From assembly GCA_003152255.1 (NCBI GenBank), contig PLZT01000744.1, forward strand, positions 1 through 16,999: a stretch of 16,999 bases of DNA, read 5' to 3'. The notes beneath the pieces are model-generated. The model had not been told where the DNA came from, made no database searches, and saw only the letters and a program-made list of their open reading frames with translations. Position 1 is the first letter of the stretch. Every line of letters starts with the position of its first letter. This document shows, piece after piece, positions 1 through 7,191 of the stretch. Origin of the DNA: Methylocystaceae bacterium (GTDB taxonomy: Bacteria > Pseudomonadota > Alphaproteobacteria > Rhizobiales > Beijerinckiaceae). A program made the translations under genes and the position numbers.

Positions 1-855
1 CTGGCGCGTTATCTGGCCGAAATTCGCAAGTTCCCGATGTTGGAGCCGCAGGAGGAATATATGCTCGCCAAGCGTTGGCGCGAGCATGAAGACCCCTTGG
101 CGGCCCAAAAGCTCGTCACGTCGCATCTGCGCCTCGTCGCCCGCGTCGCGATGGGTTACCGCGGCTACGGCCTTCCGATCGGAGAAATCGTCTCCGAGGG
201 CAATGTCGGCCTCATGCAGGCTGTCAAACGCTTCGAGCCCGAGCGCGGCTTCCGCCTCGCCACATATGCAATGTGGTGGATCCGGGCGTCGATTCAAGAA
301 TATATCTTACGCTCCTGGTCGCTCGTGAAAATGGGCACCACCGCGAGTCAGAAGAAGCTGTTCTTCAACCTTCGCAAGGCGAAGAGCCGCATCTCCGCCT
401 ATGAGGAAGGCGATCTCAAGCCCGAAAACGTCGCCGCGATCGCGACGCGCCTCGGCGTCTCGCAGCGGGATGTGATCGACATGAACCGCCGCATGGGCGG
501 CGACGCCTCGCTCAACGCGCCATTGCGCGAGGAGGGCGAGGGCGAATGGCAAGATTGGCTCGTTGACGACGCCGCCAGTCAGGAACTGATCCTCGCCGAT
601 CAGGAAGAGGCCAGTCATCGACATCTGGCGCTCGTTGGCGCGCTCGACGTGCTGAACCCGCGCGAGCGGCGTATTTTCGAGGCGCGGCGGCTCGCCGAGG
701 ACCCGATCACTCTGGAAGAGTTGTCGGAGGAATTCGGCGTCTCGCGCGAGCGCGTGCGGCAGATCGAGGTGCGCGCTTTTGAAAAGGTGCAGGCCGCCGT
801 GCGCGCTGGCGTCGCCCGTATCGAGGCTCCGCGCGCCCTGCTCGCCGCGCATTGA
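1..855 (+). CDS. rpoH: RNA polymerase sigma-32 factor RpoH (5' end outside window)
   Basis: Heat-shock sigma factor that directs core RNA polymerase to chaperone and protease promoters. The reading frame is open from base 1, where it already encodes LARYLAEIRKFPMLEP, so the ATG at 37 is internal and the true N-terminus lies upstream of the window. Visible regions in order are region 2 (SHLRLVARVA, GLPIGEIVSEGNVGLM, then ATYAMWWIRASIQEYILRSW), the RpoH-specific box LFFNLRKAKSRI, and region 4 with a helix-turn-helix (LEELSEEFGVSRERVRQIE) near the C-terminus. Region 4 lies at the expected distance from the stop, so the 3' end is intact. The RpoH box separates it from RpoD-type and stationary-phase sigma factors. 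It is not obviously linked to the copper block that follows, from which a strong terminator divides it. Confidence 0.95.
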   Translation: MARYLAEIRKFPMLEPQEEYMLAKRWREHEDPLAAQKLVTSHLRLVARVAMGYRGYGLPIGEIVSEGNVGLMQAVKRFEPERGFRLATYAMWWIRASIQEYILRSWSLVKMGTTASQKKLFFNLRKAKSRISAYEEGDLKPENVAAIATRLGVSQRDVIDMNRRMGGDASLNAPLREEGEGEWQDWLVDDAASQELILADQEEASHRHLALVGALDVLNPRERRIFEARRLAEDPITLEELSEEFGVSRERVRQIEVRAFEKVQAAVRAGVARIEAPRALLAAH

Positions 856-877
856 CGCGGGCGTAAATCATAAAGCC

Positions 878-912
878 AAGGGCGGCCCGAATAGTCTCGG
901 GCCGCCCTTTTT
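878..912 (+). terminator. Rho-independent terminator of rpoH, possibly bidirectional
   Basis: Arms AAGGGCGGCCCGA (878-890) and TCGGGCCGCCCTT (897-909) form a perfect 13-bp stem with a 6-base loop, followed by five T residues (908-912). It lies 22 bp after the rpoH stop. It is also 24 bp beyond the stop of the convergent receptor gene, so it may serve both genes, although the T-tract is weaker on the minus strand. Confidence 0.9.
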
Positions 913-936
913 GTCGCCTCATCTAGGCGATGCGGC

Positions 937-3543
937 TCAGAACCATTTGGTGTCGACGGTCTGGAACCAGCTGGAGCGGGCCGGGAAAAGCTCCTCATTG
1001 CCAGTATAGAAAATGCCCGGCTGGTTCTTCGCGCCCGTCCCGAACTCGTATTTCCCGGAGAAGATGAAGGTCCGCTGCGGGAACGGGTGGAACAGGAAGT
1101 ATTTGTAATTGCCGATATTGTCGATGCCGAAGTCGAACGAAACACGCTCGTTGACTTTGTAGCGGATTTTGGTGTCCACCACGAAGAACCGGTCGAACGA
1201 GCCGTAGACCCCGTGCGCGATGTCGTTATTGGACAGCGTCGACCACATACGGTCCTGCCAGCGCGCGTTCACGCTGAAGGACCAGTGGTCGTCCGGCTTA
1301 TAGGTCGCGCCCGACATCCAACGCCATTTGGGAACATAGGGCACATTCTTGCCGGCGACGGAAAGCGCCCAATTGTCCAGATTGTTGCCGCCGGTCGGCG
1401 CCCAGTTGCTGTCCGAAATGATCCGGGAGTTCACGAAGGTCATGCTGCCGTCGAACTCCAGCCCTCTTATGAAGACATTGTCCTTTTTCCACGCGAATTC
1501 CGCCCCGCTGTTGCGGATGCGATTGACGTTGACGTTGCTGGAGGTGAAGACGGGGACGGTGGTGGTGGAGACGTAGAGATTTTGCGAAATGATCGCGTCG
1601 CGCGTTTCCTCGTCGAACAGCGAAAGGCGCACCGAGCTGTCGACTCCCAGCTTGCGTTCGAAGGCGAGTTCCTTGCTGAGCGCGACCTCGGGACGCAGAT
1701 TTGGGTTGGGATTGGCCGCGACGTTGGAGCCGGTGAGGGTTGTCAGATTATAGAGCTCTTTCGCGGTCGGGAAGCGGTTGGCCAAACCGATGTTCGCGGT
1801 GACCGTCCAAACATTATCCGGCGTCCATTGCAGCGAGCCCTTGGGCGAGTAGCGCGTATGTTCGAGCGTCGGAGAAAAAATCGGCAATGTGGTAAGCCGA
1901 TTGGCCGTTGAACTCAGACCCGTCGCGCTTAGACCGCCGAGCGACTGGTTGTAGCCCTGCGACGCTTGCCAATGCTCGCCGCGAATGCCGAGGGTGAGCT
2001 TATAGTTGGAGTTGATCTTCCACGCGTCCTGCAGCCAGAGGGCCTGAGTCTGCGTGGTGCCGTCGCCGATGGATGAAACGACGCCGGTCGAAGCCGATGT
2101 TCCCGCCGTCCAGTTGGTCGTAAGCCAGGTCGGGTTATTGAGATGAAACTGGTCGCCGCGCGCGCCGAAGCTGAAATCATGCCCCTGCAAATTGCCGTCC
2201 GGCCGCACGATGCCCTTGAGGTCGAGCAGGGTCCACCAGGTTCCGGTGTAAACGGCGTCCTTGCCATTCTGGGTATAGCCGCCATAGGGCCAGGCGCCGC
2301 TATAGGGCGAGACCTGATCCGATTGCAGATAGCTGAAATTCGACGCCGAGACTTCCCAGTCGAACACGCCCTTGGTGTTGGATTTCACCGAGGCCGCATT
2401 CGTCAGAATCTTCTCCTGCCAACGATAATAGGCGGCGCCGAAGCTCTGCATCGCGCTGTTTCCTAGCGCGCTGATGCCGGTATTGGATCCGAAATAGGGT
2501 CCGCCGCCCTCGACCAGATAATTGCCGGGCGTCGAATTGCTGTCGTTGGAGTAGAGGCCCACCATATAGGTGGCGCGGATCGTCGGCGTGAAGTCGTAAG
2601 CGAGTTTCATTTTGGCGTTGACATAGTCGCTCAGCAGATTGCCGGCCGAGCCGAGCACGGTCGCGGGCACGCCGAATTTCGTCGTGCCGAAATCTCCGCC
2701 CGGATATCCGTATAAGTTCGCGGGCGAACTTGGGACCGTGCCCGACGCCGCCTGAATGAATGTGAGCGGCTGGGTCGTCGTGTGGTTCCAGTTGAGCGCG
2801 ACGAACCACGAAAGGTCGTTGATTTTGTCGCCAACCGTGAAGCTCTGGACATTGGTGTGGAACGTGTTCGCCGTGCCCCAAAGGGAGAAGTCCTGCAAGG
2901 CGACCGTTTCCTTGGCGGTGATCTCCAGCTTCTCGGGCATTCTCGTGGTGATCTGCACGACGCCGCCAAGCGCATTGCCCGGAAACTGCGCCGCGAAGGG
3001 GCCATAGAGCACGTCGATCCGGTCGATTTCCTCGGGCGAAACGAGACCCCAGCGCGGCGCGCCGATGCTGTTGTCGTTGCCAATGAGTGCCGTCAGCAGC
3101 AGATCGTCGGCGTAGACGAGGCTACGCGCCGAGGAATTGACGCCCCAGGTTCTGGTCGCCAACACCGCCTGGTTGTCGCCGTTGTTGCGCTTACGAAGAA
3201 ACAGACTTGGCGTGTATCTAAGCGCGTCTTCCGTGTCGATGATGTTGACCTTTTCCTCGATGTCCTCGCGCGTGACGCTGGACACCGTGTTGGGCAATTG
3301 AAAGCGCTCGACGAAGGCCGGTTCGCCGTTGGCCAGCGTGGGCGACCAGGTTGAGGGCGCCGACGCGTTGACGGGCGCGGACGGCGGCGGGGGCGCGCGA
3401 TTGCCGCCGTCGGCCGCCGCGGCGTCGATGTCGATGGCCGGCAGGGCCTCTTGGGCGAGCGCCGAGGCGCCCGGTCCGCAGGAGGCGCACAGCAAGGCGA
3501 GAGCGCCGGCGGAGACGCCGCGCAGGAGATGGTAGCGGAACAT
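937..3543 (-). CDS. TonB-dependent outer-membrane receptor, probably for copper or a copper complex
   Basis: This 868-residue protein should form a 22-strand outer-membrane barrel that takes up a ligand using energy from TonB. A signal peptide (about residues 1-30, ending ALA before Gln31) is followed by a short Ala/Pro-rich stretch. The plug domain covers about residues 80-205 (TREDIEEKVNIIDTEDALRY, IDRIDVLYGPFAAQFPGN, then LGGVVQITT). The beta-barrel runs to a terminal Phe, as is usual for BAM substrates. The ATG at 3543 has a strong ribosome binding site, AGGAAAGGA, 8 bases upstream. The gene lies 92 bp downstream of a DUF2946/CruR-like leader ORF. That is the arrangement of the copper-repressed bfrG receptor of Bordetella pertussis, so a copper ligand is inferred from context. 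The sequence alone does not fix the substrate, and a metallophore or another chelate is possible. Confidence 0.93.
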   Translation of the reverse strand: MFRYHLLRGVSAGALALLCASCGPGASALAQEALPAIDIDAAAADGGNRAPPPPSAPVNASAPSTWSPTLANGEPAFVERFQLPNTVSSVTREDIEEKVNIIDTEDALRYTPSLFLRKRNNGDNQAVLATRTWGVNSSARSLVYADDLLLTALIGNDNSIGAPRWGLVSPEEIDRIDVLYGPFAAQFPGNALGGVVQITTRMPEKLEITAKETVALQDFSLWGTANTFHTNVQSFTVGDKINDLSWFVALNWNHTTTQPLTFIQAASGTVPSSPANLYGYPGGDFGTTKFGVPATVLGSAGNLLSDYVNAKMKLAYDFTPTIRATYMVGLYSNDSNSTPGNYLVEGGGPYFGSNTGISALGNSAMQSFGAAYYRWQEKILTNAASVKSNTKGVFDWEVSASNFSYLQSDQVSPYSGAWPYGGYTQNGKDAVYTGTWWTLLDLKGIVRPDGNLQGHDFSFGARGDQFHLNNPTWLTTNWTAGTSASTGVVSSIGDGTTQTQALWLQDAWKINSNYKLTLGIRGEHWQASQGYNQSLGGLSATGLSSTANRLTTLPIFSPTLEHTRYSPKGSLQWTPDNVWTVTANIGLANRFPTAKELYNLTTLTGSNVAANPNPNLRPEVALSKELAFERKLGVDSSVRLSLFDEETRDAIISQNLYVSTTTVPVFTSSNVNVNRIRNSGAEFAWKKDNVFIRGLEFDGSMTFVNSRIISDSNWAPTGGNNLDNWALSVAGKNVPYVPKWRWMSGATYKPDDHWSFSVNARWQDRMWSTLSNNDIAHGVYGSFDRFFVVDTKIRYKVNERVSFDFGIDNIGNYKYFLFHPFPQRTFIFSGKYEFGTGAKNQPGIFYTGNEELFPARSSWFQTVDTKWF

Positions 3544-3635
3544 GGAAAAAATCCTTTCCTGGACGCCGGCGTTTCACGCGGCGCATGTCTGAGGGCGGCT
3601 TGGACGCCGCTTAACGCATCGAGGAGATTGAGCGT
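3544..3635 (-). promoter_or_regulatory. Leader-to-receptor gap, candidate Rho-dependent attenuation zone
   Basis: These 92 bases separate the stop of the cruR-like leader from the receptor start. Read on the minus strand, the part just after the leader stop is pyrimidine/C-rich with repeated YC dinucleotides and no strong stem, as expected of a rut site. It ends with the receptor ribosome binding site. In the B. pertussis CruR system, copper triggers Rho termination in the equivalent gap. Rho loading here is inferred from that model and base composition. Confidence 0.4.
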
Positions 3636-4025
3636 TCAGACCAGGGAAGGCGGCGCGCGCGGCGCGGCGCCATGCTTCAATATCTCGGAGACAAAATTTG
3701 GCGCCAAGCCGCGCGGCGCGACGCGGGACCACGCCGTGAGGCGCGGGTGGTCCTCCGTCCAGCCCGTCGCCCAGGCGAGCGGCGCGGCCCCGGCGAGGGG
3801 ACAGAACGCGCACGCGACGTGATGAATATGCCTCCCGAGAGGGGATTTGTCGGAGTCCGCGGTCGACGCCGCCGTCCGCGCGTGCGCCACGAGCGACGGA
3901 TCGCAAATTTCCGCGCTCCGACCGCCACGCTCGTCCGCCATCGCCCCCGCGCCCATGACGGGCGCGACGATCTGCATGAGCAGAGCGATGCAAAACAGCA
4001 GCTTGGCGAGACGGCGGCTTAGCAT
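3636..4025 (-). CDS. cruR: DUF2946 leader protein, CruR-like copper-responsive upstream regulator (receptor arm)
   Basis: This 129-residue DUF2946-type protein is probably a regulatory nascent peptide rather than a working enzyme. It starts with a basic, hydrophobic signal-like segment (residues 1-25). It then has Cys41, a His cluster (His66, His68, His69) and the motif Cys72-Ala-Phe-Cys75, and ends with RAPP at residues 123-126, three residues before the stop (bases 3648-3659). In B. pertussis CruR, RAPP causes translation arrest that keeps the downstream operon on. Copper binding to CXXC relieves the arrest and allows Rho termination. Both motifs are visible here, and a TonB-dependent receptor follows, exactly as in that system. 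I chose the ATG at 4025 because it places the hydrophobic segment at the N-terminus. The frame is open to 4109, but the extra 28 residues look untranslated. The mechanism is inferred by homology. Confidence 0.82.
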   Translation of the reverse strand: MLSRRLAKLLFCIALLMQIVAPVMGAGAMADERGGRSAEICDPSLVAHARTAASTADSDKSPLGRHIHHVACAFCPLAGAAPLAWATGWTEDHPRLTAWSRVAPRGLAPNFVSEILKHGAAPRAPPSLV

Positions 4026-4155
4026 TGGAATTTGCGACTCGATCTGTCTATTTGTTAACCATTTCGGACGTCGAAGCTCAATCCTTACTGTTTCGCGCCA
4101 CAATTCCAAGCCCCCGACGATTGTCAGGTGATAAAATTTCCGTTAAGAGACATTT
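4026..4155. promoter_or_regulatory. Divergent promoter region between the two cruR-like leaders
   Basis: This AT-richer stretch of 130 bases must hold the promoters for both arms. On the minus strand a possible -35 TTGAGC (4081-4076) and -10 TTAACA (4058-4053) are 17 bases apart. On the plus strand TAAAAT (4132-4137) could be a -10, but I see no convincing -35. An imperfect palindrome TTCGGACGTCGAA (4063-4075) overlaps the minus-strand spacer. No known metalloregulator box is recognisable, which fits control acting after transcription starts. Confidence 0.4.
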
Positions 4156-4584
4156 ATGTCACACTGGCGGACAATGCGTGTAACCATGCGTGCGATTTTC
4201 GCCGTAAGCCTTGCTTTTGCATTGATATCTGGCCTCTTTGTCTCATCCGTTCTTTATGGCGCGCGGGCTCCCGCTTTTGGCGGGACCGCGCAAGGATTAT
4301 CTGTCTCGTGCCATAATTGGGCCGTTTCCACGACACAATCCGCCAACGGGGCTCCCGCCCGCCCAGACCGACATTCCGGCGCCATCGGCTGTCCGGATTG
4401 TTGTCTTGCCGCGCACGCCGGCGCCGCCGTCCTGCCAGAGCGTTTCGCGATAGTGACGCGGCCAATGCGCGTCGCCGCTTCGCGCGTGCGCTATTTCGCG
4501 TTGACCACCCATGAAATGGAGGCCTCGGTCTCCAATGCGGTCAATGGCGCCCGCGCGCCGCCCGCGCGGCTCTCCCTTTCCTAA
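4156..4584 (+). CDS. cruR: DUF2946 leader protein, CruR-like copper-responsive upstream regulator (ExbB/TonB arm)
   Basis: This is a second DUF2946-type leader peptide of 142 residues, divergent from the first. It has a hydrophobic N-terminal segment (about 11-35), Cys52, His73, then Cys79-Pro-Asp-Cys82-Cys83, and finishes with RAPP at residues 133-136 (bases 4552-4563), six residues before the stop. CXXC and C-terminal RAPP are the two functional motifs of B. pertussis CruR. Beyond these motifs it resembles the other leader poorly, so the pair is not a recent duplication. The ATG at 4156 has an AAGAGA stretch about 6 bases upstream. Starts at 4174 and 4186 are possible but lack a better site. 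It lies 155 bp ahead of exbB-exbD-tonB, so it probably gates the energy module and the periplasmic proteins. A copper chaperone role for the released peptide cannot be excluded. Confidence 0.82.
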   Translation: MSHWRTMRVTMRAIFAVSLAFALISGLFVSSVLYGARAPAFGGTAQGLSVSCHNWAVSTTQSANGAPARPDRHSGAIGCPDCCLAAHAGAAVLPERFAIVTRPMRVAASRVRYFALTTHEMEASVSNAVNGARAPPARLSLS

Positions 4585-4739
4585 GCCACCGCCCCTACTC
4601 CGCGATCACAATCGCAAGCAGTGAACAAGGCGCCCGCCGGAGCGAATGTCTCACGGGGGGGCATATGAAAAATAAAGAATAACGACGTATCGCCAGCCTC
4701 GCGTCGCGGCGGTCAAACTCCCAAGGAAGAGCTGATATC
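4585..4739 (+). promoter_or_regulatory. Leader-to-exbB gap, candidate Rho-dependent attenuation zone
   Basis: These 155 bases lie between the second leader ORF and exbB. The first 30 or so bases (about 4585-4616) are C-rich and G-poor, unlike the surrounding coding DNA, and resemble a rut site. A five-codon ORF (ATG 4665, stop 4680-4682) follows a run of seven G residues, but nothing shows it is translated. The exbB ribosome binding site AAGGAAGA is at 4723-4730. Rho involvement is inferred from the CruR model. Confidence 0.4.
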
Positions 4740-5380
4740 ATGGAATACACCACACTTTCGCCGCTGGCGATGTTCGTGAACGCCGGCCCCATCGGCAAAT
4801 TGGTCATGCTGACCCTCGTATTGGCTTCGGTCTATACTTGGGTGCTGATCGTCCTCGGCGTCTTTTCCGTGCTCAAGATTGGCAAGGCGACCCGCTCGGC
4901 GCGCGCCGGCGGAGATGTCGGCGTGTTGGCTCCGGTGGACGCCGCCGGTCGCGCGGCCGCTTCATGGGATCTTGCCGGCGAGTCGATTGGCGAGAAGCGC
5001 GAGCGCATCGCCGAGGTGATGAGCCGCACCGCCCGCGAGTTTATGGCCAAGGAAGAGGGCGGCCTGCCCAATCTCGCGGTTATTTCCTCGGTGGCCCCGT
5101 TTATCGGCCTGTTCGGCACGGTTTGGGGCATCATGAGCAGCTTCGCCGGCATCGCGCAATCGCAGGACACCAGCCTCGCGGTGGTGGCGCCGGGCATCGC
5201 GGAAGCCTTGGCGGCGACCGCCTACGGGCTCGCGGCCGCCATTCCCGCCTCGGTCGGCTATAACCGCATCGGCGCGGCCTTCTCGCGCGTCGGTCAGAAT
5301 GTGTCGCACTATATCGAAGACGCGGCGCTCGCCCATGTCTCGGGCCGTCCGGTCCCGACGCACAAGAGGGAGGCTGCGTA

Positions 5381-5381
<1 letters not shown>
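4740..5381 (+). CDS. exbB: ExbB, MotA/TolQ/ExbB proton-channel family protein
   Basis: This is the inner-membrane scaffold of a Ton motor, which with ExbD converts proton-motive force into movement of TonB. The 213-residue protein has three membrane segments: TM1 about 19-43, TM2 about 112-135 (within NLAVISSVAPFIGLFGTVWG, the family signature) and TM3 about 150-176 (APGIAEALAATAYGLAAAIP). A charged cytoplasmic domain lies between TM1 and TM2. A good AAGGAAGA site supports the ATG at 4740. Its stop overlaps the exbD start by one base (TAATG), so the two are translationally coupled. TolQ is the main alternative, but no tolR-tolA-tolB-pal genes follow, and a TonB and a divergent TonB receptor are adjacent. 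It is probably dedicated to the receptor at 937-3543. Confidence 0.93.
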
Positions 5382-5907
<526 letters not shown>

Positions 5908-5911
<4 letters not shown>

Positions 5912-6618
5912 CAGAGGTCGCGTCTTTCTCGGAGCTCCCGGGCGGGGCCGCTGCTGGCGAGCCCAGCTTTCCGCCCGTCAAGCCGCGCTGGCTAGGCCCG
6001 GCCGCTACGGTGGCGGTGGCGCTCGCTCATGCCGGCGTCGCTTTTTTTCTGATGACGGTGGCGATAGAAAAAGTCACGCCGCTTGAATCGGTGACCATGG
6101 ATCTGGTGCCGGAAGGCGATATGTTCGAGTCCGAACAGGTGGATGCGACGGACGAGGTCGTGCCGCCCGAGGAGATGGAGCAGCCCGATCTCGCCATTCC
6201 CTTGCCCGAGGTGATGACGCCGGATGCGACGCCGATTCCGCTCAAGAAAGAAGTCGAAAAGAAGCGAGTCGTCGTCGAGCACAAGCAGGTCGCCCCAGCC
6301 AAGGAGCATCGCGACGCGCAGGAGCGTCACCGCATCGGCATCGCCGGGGGACGCGGCGCCGGCAGCCTGTCGCAAGCCGGTTATAAGGCGCTGTTGGCCG
6401 CCGCGATCCATCGCCACGTGCCGAGCAGTTCGTCGCTCGGCGAAGGATCGGCGTCTTGCAGCTTCCATGTGTCGTCCGGCGGCGGCATGACGGGCATCAA
6501 CTGCTCGGGTTCGTCCGGCGCGCACGCTTCGTTGCTACGTAGCGCCATCGCCGCGACTCACGCGCCGGCGCCGCCGGACGGGGGTTTCTTCGCGGCGCAA
6601 AGCGTCCACTTCCATTGA
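5908..6618 (+). CDS. tonB: TonB energy-transducing protein
   Basis: TonB links the ExbB-ExbD motor to the outer-membrane receptor. The 236-residue protein has an N-terminal cytoplasmic segment and a membrane anchor (about 30-52) with His41 at the place of the conserved transmembrane His of TonB. A long acidic/proline-rich then Lys/Glu-rich periplasmic linker (about 60-145) follows. The C-terminal domain (about 153-236) starts at QAGYKALLAAAIHRH and contains SSGAHASLLRSAIAATHAPAPP, matching the spacing of TonB C-terminal domains. Two cysteines (Cys184, Cys199) sit in this domain, which is uncommon, and may form a disulfide in the periplasm. The ATG at 5908 overlaps the exbD stop by four bases. 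Homology is recognisable but divergent, which fits a TonB dedicated to one receptor. Confidence 0.85.
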
Positions 6619-6645
6619 ACGGTCCGCCGGACTGATGAGCAAAAT

Positions 6646-6684
6646 CCCCTTCGCCTTCCACGCGGAGAGCGAAGGGGCGCTTTT
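6646..6684 (+). terminator. Hairpin with short T-run between tonB and the next gene
   Basis: CCCCTTCGC (6646-6654) pairs with GCGAAGGGG (6669-6677). The 14-base interior can form a further TCC/GGA helix, and the hairpin is followed by CGCTTTT (6678-6684). The T-run is short and not directly adjacent, so it may be partial. If active it would lower expression of the three downstream genes relative to exbB-exbD-tonB. Confidence 0.5.
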
Positions 6685-6739
6685 AGCAAAGGACAGCCGC
6701 GGCCCAGCGGCCGTGATGCGCCATCGACAAGGAAACAAC

Positions 6740-7117
6740 GTGAAACGCGGGACGATCTTGATTTTCGCCGCCTCCCTCGCGGCTTTTGCCGCGCGCGCCG
6801 AGGATGTTCAACAGCCTCCGGCGGCCGCGACTCCGGCCCCCGCCGCCGAAGCGCCGGCCGCGCTTTCGCAAAGCAAATTTCTCGGTCTGCTCTACTCGGA
6901 GATCGCGCGTCACACGCCGCCGGAAAACAAAGCCGGCGCCGGCGATGTGGCGGCGAGCTTTCATGTCAACGCCCAGGGCAAGATCGACAAGGTGGTCATT
7001 GAAAAGACCACGAGCGCCGCCCACGCTGAAATCGTGAAAAAAATACTGGCGAGCGTTCAGGCGCCGCCTCCGCCCGGCGGGAGCTTCGACGTTTCGCAAA
7101 GTTTCAAATTCCATTGA
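6740..7117 (+). CDS. Secreted stand-alone TonB C-terminal domain protein
   Basis: This 125-residue protein has a cleavable signal peptide (about 1-18, ending AARA before Glu-Asp) and an Ala/Pro-rich linker. One domain (about 44-125) aligns by eye with the C-terminal domain of the upstream TonB: SQSKFLGLLYSEIARH matches SQAGYKALLAAAIHRH, both have a proline-rich turn (QAPPPPGG against APAPPDGG), and both end F-x-F-H or V-H-F-H. It lacks a membrane anchor and the two cysteines. I chose the GTG at 6740 because AAGGAAAC lies 5-6 bases upstream and the signal peptide then starts cleanly. ATGs at 6635 and 6716 would add a non-signal extension. It could bind the receptor TonB box or the TonB dimer in the periplasm. 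No function is established; the domain assignment is fairly secure. Confidence 0.75.
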   Translation: MKRGTILIFAASLAAFAARAEDVQQPPAAATPAPAAEAPAALSQSKFLGLLYSEIARHTPPENKAGAGDVAASFHVNAQGKIDKVVIEKTTSAAHAEIVKKILASVQAPPPPGGSFDVSQSFKFH

Positions 7118-7191
7118 AGCGAGGCGGGCGGATAGGCTTTCCCGCCCGGGGTTGTTCGCCTCCGGCAAGGGGGCCTGGCAGGGAGACGCCA

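Noticed and set aside
1087..1911. A 274-residue plus-strand frame antisense to the receptor
   Set aside because: The receptor barrel is certain on the other strand and this frame has no domain features.
4026..4109. Extra 28 N-terminal residues on the minus-strand leader protein
   Set aside because: They would bury the signal-like segment and take up most of the divergent promoter region; the start at 4025 fits the family better.
4665..4682. Five-codon ORF (MKNKE) ahead of exbB after a G-run
   Set aside because: It is too short to support without evidence of translation; noted only because it lies in a regulatory gap.
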